A stretch of DNA of 10,914 bases from Planctomycetia bacterium (GTDB lineage: Bacteria; Planctomycetota; Phycisphaerae; Phycisphaerales; UBA1924): contig SXOY01000314.1 in assembly GCA_005776545.1 (NCBI GenBank), forward strand, positions 1 through 10,914, in the 5' to 3' direction. The notes under the pieces are model-generated. The model worked only from the letters and a program-made list of their open reading frames with translations. It was not told the origin of the DNA and searched no databases. Of this stretch, positions 1 through 6,628 are shown piece by piece; position 1 is the first letter of the stretch, and every line of letters starts with the position of its first letter. A program made the translations under genes and the position numbers.

Positions 1-102
1 AAAATCTTCGTCCAGAAGTTCCGCGAAAAGAAGGCCTGGAAGAAGAAGACCGGCCACCGCCAAAAGTACTCCAAAGTCCGCGTCAGCGCCATTAAGGGCT
101 GA
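1..102 (+). CDS. rplU: 50S ribosomal protein L21, C-terminal end (partial)
   Basis: The first 33 codons, in frame from base 1 and ending at TGA 100-102, encode a very basic tail with a Lys-rich stretch (KKAWKKK) followed by TGHRQKYSKVRV. This matches the conserved C-terminus of L21, where a Lys/Arg-rich run precedes GHRQ-Y-x-x-V. L21 binds 23S rRNA in the large subunit. The start lies outside the window. In many bacteria rplU is followed directly by rpmA (L27); here a terminator and then a glycosyltransferase follow, so rplU is the last or only gene of its transcript. The identification rests on the short motif but is fairly secure. Confidence 0.88.
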   Translation, partial: KIFVQKFREKKAWKKKTGHRQKYSKVRVSAIKG

Positions 103-130
103 TCAGAAATAAGAACCCTCGTCAATTCAT

Positions 131-157
131 AGAAAGCTCGCCGATGGCGGGCTTTTT
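131..157 (+). terminator. Rho-independent terminator after rplU
   Basis: A hairpin with a 10-bp stem pairs 133-142 with 146-155 around a 3-nt loop (GAT). The core AGCTCGCC/GGCGGGCT contains one G-T wobble. The 3' arm runs into a T tract at 153-157. It lies 30 bp after the rplU stop and separates ribosomal-protein transcription from the glycan genes. Confidence 0.85.
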
Positions 158-188
158 GTGATTTTGGGTTTTCAACGGCTCGTATCAG

Positions 189-201
189 TTCAGTCGATAC
201 A
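189..201 (+). promoter_or_regulatory. Putative promoter element shared with the dehydrogenase operon (copy 1)
   Basis: The 13-mer TTCAGTCGATACA sits 9 nt before the ATG at 211. An exact copy lies upstream of the minus-strand dehydrogenase gene (8026-8038). If GATACA (196-201) acts as a -10 box, transcription would start near 208 and give an almost leaderless mRNA, which fits the lack of a Shine-Dalgarno before 211. The best -35 candidate, TTCAAC at 171-176, is poor and 19 bp away. An operator is an equally possible reading. Confidence 0.35.
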
Positions 202-210
202 TGGGCATCT

Positions 211-1572
211 ATGCGCGAACCCGCCTCGCCCGCAGTCTCAGTCATCATTCCATCAACTGCCAACTCAAATCTGGCTCGCGCGATTGATGCTCTTCGATCG
301 CAATCACTGACCAACTTCGAAGTACTGATCACAGGCGAACCACTGTCGCCGCCAGATCTGCAACGTATCGGCAACGACAGTCGCTTCCAATTCGTACACG
401 CGTCTGGCCTTGCACCCTTTAGTGCGATCAACCTCGGATTAGACCGTGCCCGCGGCACATTCATCACCATTCTCGACCCGCGTGATACGCTCGCCCCCAC
501 CGCCTTTGAATCACTGGTCAACACCGCACAGTCCTCGCATCTCGCCGCCGCATTCAGCACCTATTACTTCTGCTCACCGCTGGGCACGCTTCCGGGAGAC
601 CCCGTAAAACTCAGCAACTCGCACCACACTCCCAAGCTAGTGGGACTACCTGAACTCGCCGCGTGCAAGTTGTTTCCGCTCTGCGCCATGGTTGTGCAAA
701 GGACCTCGCTGAAAACCACTCGCTTACGCGGCCCGATCGAAGATGGCGGCGATCACGACTGGCTCATCCAGCTTGCCGCCACCGGTGTGAAATTCGCATA
801 CTGCAACCAGCGCCTCGCCGCGGTCGAAATGGATACGCCTCAGACCAACACCGAGATCATGCGGCGGCTGGTATCGCACGCATCAGTGATTACCGCCGCG
901 ACAAAAGCCTTTCCCGACCGCGACGCGATTCGCGCAGCGGCACTCCACTCCCATGCCCAGGCGGCGGTCTTACTGCAGATATTTGAACAAACTCTGGAAC
1001 GGATCAAGGGCTTGCCAGACGCAGATACCGCGCTGGCACACCCCACAACTTTCGAAAATCTCTTCGGGCAGTGGTGGCAACGTCTCCGGTTCCTAGGCCA
1101 GCCGCCGCGGCACGTGCTTGCAGCCGCAGCAGGAAGCAACTTAAGTTCCGCAATTTCGCAAGACCAGATCGCACAAGACCTGGTATCGCAGTGCGACCCA
1201 AATCGCCCAATCGTCCTCCTGGGCCTGGGTCGTAACGCCCGCCTGGTCGCGCGAGCGCTGCACGAACGCGGATTGCCAATTGCCGGTCGCGACGATGGTC
1301 TTCAAGGCGTGCCGCATTGGGCCGCCAAAGATGGCCTCACCGTGACGAACGCCCCGCCAGGCTTCGACCCACAATCGCAGTACATCATGACACTGACCGA
1401 TGATGAGTCATTCATGGCAAAGTTGCCCAGCCGACTGACAGTCATCCGCTGGTCGCAATCCCCTCAACGCCTGTTTGAACGCTGGAGTCTCGAAGCGATC
1501 GATTCGCTTATTCACGGACACGCTCCCACAAGACTCACCCAACACCAGACATTACAGGGAGCCGCGGCATGA
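211..1572 (+). CDS. GT2-like glycosyltransferase fused to a C-terminal Rossmann-like domain
   Basis: This 453-aa protein begins with a GT-A fold of family 2 type: VSVIIPS at residues 9-15, a degenerate metal-site motif LDPRDT at 88-93 in place of the usual DxD or DADD, and GGDHDWLIQLA at 179-189 in place of the usual ED-W motif. It therefore probably belongs to the family but may have altered donor or metal binding. A helical middle (about 215-310) leads to a second domain (about 318-435) opening with VLLGLGRNARLVARAL at 335-350, a dinucleotide-binding-like strand-loop-helix. Such a domain could bind a nucleotide or be structural; its function is not known. No signal peptide or membrane segment is seen, so a cytoplasmic location is likely. 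The start has no Shine-Dalgarno and may be near-leaderless. An ATG at 201 is out of frame. The gene is translationally coupled to the next by an ATGA overlap. Confidence 0.8.
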   Translation: MREPASPAVSVIIPSTANSNLARAIDALRSQSLTNFEVLITGEPLSPPDLQRIGNDSRFQFVHASGLAPFSAINLGLDRARGTFITILDPRDTLAPTAFESLVNTAQSSHLAAAFSTYYFCSPLGTLPGDPVKLSNSHHTPKLVGLPELAACKLFPLCAMVVQRTSLKTTRLRGPIEDGGDHDWLIQLAATGVKFAYCNQRLAAVEMDTPQTNTEIMRRLVSHASVITAATKAFPDRDAIRAAALHSHAQAAVLLQIFEQTLERIKGLPDADTALAHPTTFENLFGQWWQRLRFLGQPPRHVLAAAAGSNLSSAISQDQIAQDLVSQCDPNRPIVLLGLGRNARLVARALHERGLPIAGRDDGLQGVPHWAAKDGLTVTNAPPGFDPQSQYIMTLTDDESFMAKLPSRLTVIRWSQSPQRLFERWSLEAIDSLIHGHAPTRLTQHQTLQGAAA

Positions 1573-2309
1573 GCACCACCGGTCCTGGCCCTTCACGCCC
1601 CACGCTCGATGTCTTCTGCGGGTCTTTCAAGCGCCCAGAAAAACTCAAGGCGATGATCGAGTCGGTGCAGGCAACGCGCTACCCAGCGCGAGTACTTGTC
1701 GCGGCGGGCGATCCCGGCACAATTGCCACATGCGAGCAATTCCCCGGACTCGTCGAGACAATCTACTGCACCGAAGTTAATCGCCTGAAGGGCTGCACCG
1801 CGCCGCTGAATCTGCTGTTCCGCAACCTGGTCCGCAACGATGCCCTCTTCTGCACCGATGACTGCGTCTTTGAGCCCGCTGCCTTTGATATCGCCATGAC
1901 CACGCTCTACACCAACTTCCCGGACTCAGATGGTGTCGTGGGGCTTGCCCAGGACAACATCACCGGCGCGTATGACCTGGCATTCCCATTGATGGGTCGA
2001 AAGTTCCTCGATCGATTCCGCGGATTGCCATCAGAGTTCACAACAGACATCCGCGCAGGCAAAGCCGGCGACCTCTTCTGGCCGGGCTATTTCCACCTCT
2101 ACAACGATGCCGAAATCGGCCTCACCATCAAGTGCATGGGCAACTGGGTCTTTGAACCCCGCGCAAAGCTGAAGCACTTTCACCCCGAGTTTGGCGGCGG
2201 AGAAATGGACGCCACCCACAACCACGGCCTGACATTCAAGACCGATGATCACCGCGCATGGACATCGCGACGAAGCCATGGTGTGCTTTGGGGAATTGAT
2301 GCAGCCTGA
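1569..2309 (+). CDS. GT-A-type glycosyltransferase-like protein
   Basis: A 246-aa protein whose ATG overlaps the stop of the preceding gene as ATGA, so the two are probably co-translated. The N-terminal strand LDVFCGSFKRPEKLKAMIESV (13-33) resembles the first beta-alpha unit of GT-A enzymes. FCTDDCVFEP at 94-103 is a likely DxD-like nucleotide-sugar/metal site. A middle block GRKFLDRFRG (143-152) and the segment FHLYNDAEIGLTIK (175-188), followed by LKHFHPEF (201-208), are in the order expected for acceptor-side acidic residues and a terminal metal-binding His. At about 250 aa it is near the minimum for a GT-A domain and has no membrane segment. Donor and acceptor cannot be read from sequence. 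The gene ends only 24 bp from the convergent operon. Confidence 0.7.
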   Translation: MSTTGPGPSRPTLDVFCGSFKRPEKLKAMIESVQATRYPARVLVAAGDPGTIATCEQFPGLVETIYCTEVNRLKGCTAPLNLLFRNLVRNDALFCTDDCVFEPAAFDIAMTTLYTNFPDSDGVVGLAQDNITGAYDLAFPLMGRKFLDRFRGLPSEFTTDIRAGKAGDLFWPGYFHLYNDAEIGLTIKCMGNWVFEPRAKLKHFHPEFGGGEMDATHNHGLTFKTDDHRAWTSRRSHGVLWGIDAA

Positions 2310-2321
2310 GGTATCCGCCTT

Positions 2322-2372
2322 CAAGACCCGAATCTACGCACACATCTTAATTGCTGCGATTGCTGGGTCTTG
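2322..2372. repeat. 8-bp inverted repeat across the convergent gene junction
   Basis: CAAGACCC (2322-2329) and GGGTCTTG (2365-2372) are perfect inverted copies separated by 35 nt. They flank the stop codon of the minus-strand methyltransferase and lie just after the plus-strand stop. No T tract follows on either strand, so this is not a classical terminator. A weak bidirectional structure or chance are both possible. Confidence 0.3.
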
Positions 2373-2903
2373 CTTCTTCCAGACACGATCGATCAACCGC
2401 GTTTGATAGCCCAGATCGTGCAGCAATGACTCTGTTATGGCACAGCGGTGTCTGTCATCACCCTCAGGATCCTCATACGGGGTATCGCCGTCTGGGCACC
2501 CAATCACTATCGCACCCGAACACATGGATTCCAATCCTTTGAGCGTCGGCGCGAGTTGATCCTGCTCAACATGCTCTGGTCCATGCCACCAAATAATTAG
2601 GTCGAATTTCTCGTTTGTTGATCGAGCGAAAGCCGTTACGTCACCACGCAGCACTCGAATTCCGTATCTTTTTTTCACAGGATGGTCTGCAAGCGCGGCT
2701 GCGTACGCTGGACACGCCTCGATAACCGTGTGAGTTGGCGCGGCGCCCTTTGTGCGACCACGAATGTGATTGAGATACCAATCCCCATCCCACTCTCCAA
2801 AGGTCTTTGGATGCCAACCTACGTATAGAACTCGCCGCCAGCGTGAGGGGTCGAGTTTGGTTTCGAGCCATAGCAGCGTTTCGAGACCTTCATCAGAGTT
2901 CAT
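2334..2903 (-). CDS. Class I SAM-dependent methyltransferase-like protein, divergent
   Basis: A 189-aa protein, the last gene of the minus-strand operon, 24 bp after the previous stop. It has the methyltransferase order of motifs in weakened form: VLYVGWHP (25-32) at the place of the Gly-rich SAM loop, an acidic residue E62 after the second strand (HTVIEACP), GDV (87-89), and FDLIIWWHGPEHV (100-112), which matches the motif IV strand of Rossmann methyltransferases. The usual GxGxG is reduced to a single Gly plus Pro, so SAM binding may be weak or changed. AAGGA about 9 nt upstream supports the ATG at 2903. The length is short but plausible for the core fold. By eye the gene is less GC-rich than the dehydrogenase gene. 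It could be an active modifying enzyme or a degenerate relative. Confidence 0.65.
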   Translation of the reverse strand: MNSDEGLETLLWLETKLDPSRWRRVLYVGWHPKTFGEWDGDWYLNHIRGRTKGAAPTHTVIEACPAYAAALADHPVKKRYGIRVLRGDVTAFARSTNEKFDLIIWWHGPEHVEQDQLAPTLKGLESMCSGAIVIGCPDGDTPYEDPEGDDRHRCAITESLLHDLGYQTRLIDRVWKKQDPAIAAIKMCA

Positions 2904-2927
2904 AGATTCAATTCCTTGAAGCTGGCC

Positions 2928-3725
2928 TTAGACTTTCCGAAGAATCGCCGTGCAATACCACTGGCTCTTCGTGAGATACTCGAAGTGTGACAATGTGAAC
3001 CGCGGGCCCGCCACACACTGTATCTTCTCCGGGTTGTACCAATCCGCGTAGTCACCAACAGAATCAAACGCACGGACGAACTTCTTGAAGCCCGCGTGTT
3101 CTGTCACTGTCGCATCAATGGAAGGAAGTTCGCCGGGGACGAAATGAGTCCAGCCCTTGTCGGAATAGAGCATGAGGCGAGCCTCGCCACCGGGCGCGAG
3201 AACCTCCCAGGCACGGCTGAGAATCTGCGCGATCATCGGAGTGTGATGTAATACGCCATTGGAGTAGAAGATATCAATCTGGTTGTGCAGCTTAAAGAAC
3301 GGCGCCTCACCCGAGACATTCACTGTTTCAACCGGCTCGTACCCAAAGAGCCGGAGTACTCGCCCCGCCAAGAGTGCATTCGAGGGGACAATATCTGCAA
3401 CGCTTACCTGATTTCCAGAGCGTGCGAACTGCAAAGCCTCAATTCCCATGCCGCAGCCAAAGTCCAGAACGCGCTTGCCCTTGGTCGAATCCAAACCAAG
3501 CGACTCGCGCCAGCGATTGTTGTAGTTCCGACAGAGACCATCGTTGATCTCGAGAGCGTAGCGATTGGCCTCGCACTTTTTTACGAGACTTCTGAGCTCA
3601 TCGTCAGACTTCTGCAGAGCATCGCTGCTTGAAATGTACCCGATGTTGTCAAATGGCGGTTTCGCCCACTCACTTTGAGCGTGCTTGAAGTCGTATGTCT
3701 GCTCTTTTGGAGTCATCGTCTGCAT
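2928..3725 (-). CDS. Class I SAM-dependent methyltransferase
   Basis: A 265-aa protein with a canonical SAM-binding core: RVLDFGCGMG at 85-94 (motif I), an acidic residue D111 at the end of the second strand (VSVADIVPS), DIFYSNGVLHHTP at 151-163 (motif IV region) and LAPGGEARLMLYS at 176-188 (motif VI type). This is the Methyltransf_11/25 style seen in small-molecule and sugar O-, N- or C-methyltransferases. An N-terminal segment of about 80 residues and a C-terminal part rich in aromatics probably bind the substrate. GAGGAG at 3732-3737 lies 6 nt before the ATG at 3725 and fixes the start over the internal Met4. It is 18 bp downstream of the previous methyltransferase gene. The methyl acceptor is unknown; a glycan or nucleotide-sugar is inferred from the neighbours. 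Confidence 0.85.
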   Translation of the reverse strand: MQTMTPKEQTYDFKHAQSEWAKPPFDNIGYISSSDALQKSDDELRSLVKKCEANRYALEINDGLCRNYNNRWRESLGLDSTKGKRVLDFGCGMGIEALQFARSGNQVSVADIVPSNALLAGRVLRLFGYEPVETVNVSGEAPFFKLHNQIDIFYSNGVLHHTPMIAQILSRAWEVLAPGGEARLMLYSDKGWTHFVPGELPSIDATVTEHAGFKKFVRAFDSVGDYADWYNPEKIQCVAGPRFTLSHFEYLTKSQWYCTAILRKV

Positions 3726-3743
3726 AAAAAGCTCCTCGCGTAC

Positions 3744-4463
3744 TTATCGGCACCACGGACGGCGGCAAATGAATGCCGCATTGCCCTGCTGATGCACCGA
3801 TTGCCAGTTGTCTTTGAGACCGCTGATGTGATGCCGCCAGGTCACATCGCCAAAGTGGCGGCACAGCAACTCATTCCACCACAAGGCATCTTCGCGGATC
3901 ACATGCGTGACATCGCGCTCGTAGGCCTCAATAACATAACGATTACCCGCTGGTGTGGTATGACCCAGTGGTACAACTACCAGCAGCTGATCTGAAGCCA
4001 GAGCCAGATCGCTCACAGTCTGATCAATGATCTCGTAAGGCACATGCTCCAGCACATCTTTGGCGATCCCGTGGGTGAAGCGGTGAGTTGAGGCGTAGGA
4101 GTGGAAATTGTCGATGAGCGTGAGGTACGGGCGGATGTCCTCAGTTGCCTGCGACAATGCGTAGGTACTGATATCAACGCCAAAGGCATCGCGCCGAAGC
4201 ATGCGCAGTGCTTTGGTCACAAAGCCCTTGGCGCAGCCAAAGTCCAGCACTTTTTGACCGGGGTGAATGCCCAGCGTATCAATCAGCACCATCGCCATCG
4301 GAATCGTGAGTTCTGGCAGCCAGCGGTAGTTGGAGTAACAGGATTTGCCCGATTCCACACCGCGTTCGTAGTAGTCAGCGTCATACACCGCGCCCAGCGC
4401 AGGCAGGTTGACAGTCGCAGCGCGAGAGCGTGGTTCGATAAGGGCGTTAGACGAAGTTGACAT
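3744..4463 (-). CDS. Class I SAM-dependent methyltransferase
   Basis: A 239-aa protein with motif I KVLDFGCAKG (71-80), acidic D97 (FGVDIS) and a KDVLEHVPYE segment (135-144) matching the post-strand-4 motif of Methyltransf_11-like enzymes. The N-terminus has YDADYYERG (27-35), a pattern common in front of this domain in polysaccharide-locus methyltransferases. The gene starts inside the end of the radical SAM gene with a 17-bp overlap. GGAG lies 7 nt before the ATG, within that gene, so the two are likely co-translated. It shows no close similarity outside the SAM motifs to the next methyltransferase, so it does not look like a recent duplicate. The substrate is unknown. Confidence 0.85.
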   Translation of the reverse strand: MSTSSNALIEPRSRAATVNLPALGAVYDADYYERGVESGKSCYSNYRWLPELTIPMAMVLIDTLGIHPGQKVLDFGCAKGFVTKALRMLRRDAFGVDISTYALSQATEDIRPYLTLIDNFHSYASTHRFTHGIAKDVLEHVPYEIIDQTVSDLALASDQLLVVVPLGHTTPAGNRYVIEAYERDVTHVIREDALWWNELLCRHFGDVTWRHHISGLKDNWQSVHQQGNAAFICRRPWCR

Positions 4464-5661
4464 GGTTCAGCTCCACGCCCGCCATTTCGGCGAAGCGATC
4501 TTCCTGTCCTTTGACGAAACGATTGAGCATGTCCACGTTGCGAGTGAACACACAGCCGGTGCAATCTGTGGTGGCATCAAACTTCTGCGGAATCTTGCCA
4601 TCCATGTAATCGAGGATTTCTTCCGGACGACAGATCGAGTACTTCTGAGCAAAGTGCATCGCCTGGTCGTTCAACACCACGCTGTCGCATGGGAAGACCA
4701 GTCCGCTCTTCCCAGTTTCCGGATCAACCTGCTCAGACAGGTACGGGCGGAAAAAGCTCTGGTGGCACTTAGATTGACACGGCGAACCGTGAATCTTGAA
4801 CTGATGAAAGAAACGCTGACCACCTTCAACGCTGCTCAGCAACTGGTCAAGCTCTTCGTGCTCACGCACCAGTTCTGCCTGCGGCAGCATGCAGTCGGGC
4901 AGGACGCGAACATAGCTGACCTGCTTGGATTCTGCAAATGCCGCCACGCCGCGGAGAAAGTCCTTATCTTTGTTTTCTGCGCTGTGACAGATCGACATGC
5001 CAACAGTGGTCTTACTGCTGAGCCGCTCGCGCGGGAGCGTGATCTTGTTCTGCCAGTCCTTGAAGAGATTCATGGAAATACGCAGCCACGAAAAATTCCC
5101 CATCACCTTGTCGCTGACGCGATTGAACTGCGTCCCATTGGTGATCATCGCCAGTTCGAAACCCTGATCGATGATCCATTCTGCAAGAGGGTTGAACTGC
5201 GGATAAAGGGTTGGCTCGCCGCCACCAGTGAGAATAACTGCTTTGAGGCCGCGGGACTTGAGCTTTGTGAGATAATCGAAAATGCGGTCGAGATCGATGC
5301 GGCTCTGAAGGACGCGTTCGCTGACCGAGCAATATGAACACTTGAGATTGCAGCGACCCTCGGGCGCAATATGCGTTGAGACAATGCTGCGACCCGTACC
5401 ATCCTTGTAACTCTTCATCGCATCCTGATGCTTCCAGAACTTCACACCGGTAGATGTGAATTTGTGCTCCATCTGTGTCGGAGCGCGATTCTTGAATTGC
5501 TCAGGAAGTTCGTGTTGATCAGGGTGCGTCCAGCCACTGCCGCCGATGGCCTGCTGCAATGCGAACGCATCCGCCGGCGAGGTTGCAACTGGGCGGCCAT
5601 TGATCGAGAGCAATGCACTGCCGCTCGCCTTAGAAGAAGAAGATGATGGACACGCGCTCAT
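4447..5661 (-). CDS. Radical SAM protein with extra C-terminal cysteines (SPASM/twitch-like)
   Basis: A 404-aa radical SAM enzyme. The cluster motif CNLKCSYC gives C104, C108 and C111 (CxxxCxxC) for the [4Fe-4S] cluster that cleaves SAM. GGGEPT at 146-151 is the SAM-binding GGE motif, and MITNGT (172-177) matches a later barrel strand. The C-terminal part carries C295, C299, C325, C344, C367 and C370 (the last two as CTGC), which resembles the auxiliary Fe-S cluster regions of SPASM or twitch enzymes, though the spacing is not the textbook pattern. The N-terminal 100 residues are unusual, opening with a Ser-rich stretch. The frame is open for 66 codons further upstream, but a strong Shine-Dalgarno and an ATGA overlap with the preceding gene fix the start at 5661. 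The substrate is unknown; a sugar, glycan or peptide is possible. Peptide-maturing SPASM enzymes usually sit next to a small precursor gene, and none was recognised here. Confidence 0.88.
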   Translation of the reverse strand: MSACPSSSSSKASGSALLSINGRPVATSPADAFALQQAIGGSGWTHPDQHELPEQFKNRAPTQMEHKFTSTGVKFWKHQDAMKSYKDGTGRSIVSTHIAPEGRCNLKCSYCSVSERVLQSRIDLDRIFDYLTKLKSRGLKAVILTGGGEPTLYPQFNPLAEWIIDQGFELAMITNGTQFNRVSDKVMGNFSWLRISMNLFKDWQNKITLPRERLSSKTTVGMSICHSAENKDKDFLRGVAAFAESKQVSYVRVLPDCMLPQAELVREHEELDQLLSSVEGGQRFFHQFKIHGSPCQSKCHQSFFRPYLSEQVDPETGKSGLVFPCDSVVLNDQAMHFAQKYSICRPEEILDYMDGKIPQKFDATTDCTGCVFTRNVDMLNRFVKGQEDRFAEMAGVELNHVNFV

Positions 5662-6569
5662 AGCGCCTCCTGTAAATTCGTTGCTGGCTGGCTGCTGGCC
5701 TGTGCCCAGTCTGCCAGTGGGTTCTCGCGGATGCGCTTCTGCATGATCGCGGGGAGTTGATCGAACGGATACTCCGCCGCCGCCGGAAAGACCGTTTCGT
5801 AACCTTTGGAAGGACAGAGATCGGTGCGGCGATTGGTGTGCCAGTTCCAGGGACGCCATACATCCTCAAACCACTCTTCGCGCGGTGCGCTATCGAGATT
5901 CAGATCACGACCTATCGATAAAGCGGTGATGTGCTTCCAGAAGATCGTGCGCTCGCTGGATGCGAATCCAAAATTGTGTGTGAAAAGTCCAGTGTTGCGG
6001 CGCTTGAGATCTTTTCCCACGCTCATCAGCGCATGCCCCGTCAGACCGATCTGCTTGCGGCCGCGAAGTGCCCGCAAAATGACATAGGGATTGGTACGCG
6101 TGCTGGCATACTTGTAAGAACGCCAGAACAGCTGCGGATCGGCAAGAAACTCATCGGTTTCCTGATCGTCTCTTGCCATGGCAAAGAGCTGTTGAATCGT
6201 GTCCTCGTGCCAGACTTCATCAGACTCTACAAAGAAGATGTGCGATGTCTGCGGATAGCGAGGGATCACCTCATCGTTCACCATCTTCTGCAATTGACCC
6301 TTCAAAAGCGTGGCGTACGGATTATGCAGAACCTTAACTTTGTTAAGCGGATCGTTGGTCTTTTTCCAGGCATTGATGGCATCGGTCAATCCATCAATAT
6401 CGTGCGGCAGGTACACATCGTGCCCGAAATAGTTGACAATGCGTCGACCGCCAAACGCATCGTGACCGACAAAACACAGAATCTGATCGCAGTGGTCGTA
6501 GATGCTGCTCAGCGACTCACCGATGAAATCGGATCCGTAAAGCAGACGGTAAACGGCGACGGTGTACAT
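5658..6569 (-). CDS. GT-A-like glycosyltransferase protein of uncertain family
   Basis: From the ATG at 6569 this is a 303-aa protein. It opens with TVAVYRLLYGSDFIGESLSS (3-22) and then a strand ending in DQILCFVG (28-35), the first two beta-alpha units of a GT-A-like fold. FFVESDEVWHED at 112-123 has the position and shape of a DxD-type metal/nucleotide-sugar site. Later blocks are THNFGFASS (197-205) and a Trp-rich stretch with WFEDVWRPWNWH at 233-244. It loosely recalls GT2 or GT17-type proteins but fits neither cleanly. The frame extends to an ATG at 6608, adding 13 residues, but that part coincides with tandem heptamer repeats and has no Shine-Dalgarno, so 6569 is preferred with modest certainty. 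It is coupled by ATGA to the radical SAM gene, which suggests related substrates. Confidence 0.65.
   Translation of the reverse strand: MYTVAVYRLLYGSDFIGESLSSIYDHCDQILCFVGHDAFGGRRIVNYFGHDVYLPHDIDGLTDAINAWKKTNDPLNKVKVLHNPYATLLKGQLQKMVNDEVIPRYPQTSHIFFVESDEVWHEDTIQQLFAMARDDQETDEFLADPQLFWRSYKYASTRTNPYVILRALRGRKQIGLTGHALMSVGKDLKRRNTGLFTHNFGFASSERTIFWKHITALSIGRDLNLDSAPREEWFEDVWRPWNWHTNRRTDLCPSKGYETVFPAAAEYPFDQLPAIMQKRIRENPLADWAQASSQPATNLQEAL
5666..5671 (-). promoter_or_regulatory. Shine-Dalgarno deciding the radical SAM start
   Basis: AGGAGG read on the minus strand lies 4 nt before the ATG at 5661, inside the last codons of the preceding gene, whose TGA overlaps that ATG as ATGA. It marks this ATG as the true start and implies translational coupling. 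Confidence 0.8.
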
Positions 6570-6585
6570 ACGTGATCTCGGTGAC

Positions 6586-6617
6586 GGGAACGGGGAACGG
6601 ACTGGCATCAGGCATCA
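6586..6617. repeat. Two adjacent 7-bp tandem duplications
   Basis: GGGAACG is repeated twice at 6586-6599, followed by GGCATCA twice at 6604-6617. They lie between the dehydrogenase stop (6629) and the preferred start of the GT-A-like gene (6569), so they are probably intergenic and an argument against the longer start at 6608. Confidence 0.6.
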
Positions 6618-6628
6618 GCAGGAAGAGG

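Noticed and set aside
201..287. A short open frame starting at the ATG at 201
   Set aside because: It has about 28 codons, is out of frame with the glycosyltransferase and has no Shine-Dalgarno. It is more likely part of the promoter/start region than a gene.
4408..5337. A 309-codon open frame on the plus strand
   Set aside because: It is antisense to the radical SAM gene, whose conserved motifs, Shine-Dalgarno and coupling are clear. Its translation shows no family motif.
5662..5859. A 66-codon upstream extension of the radical SAM frame
   Set aside because: It lies inside the GT-A-like gene in another frame. The ATG at 5661 has AGGAGG 4 nt upstream and an ATGA overlap, so the extension is not needed.
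5931..6575. A 214-codon open frame on the plus strand
   Set aside because: It is antisense to the GT-A-like gene and has no recognisable domain or ribosome-binding site.
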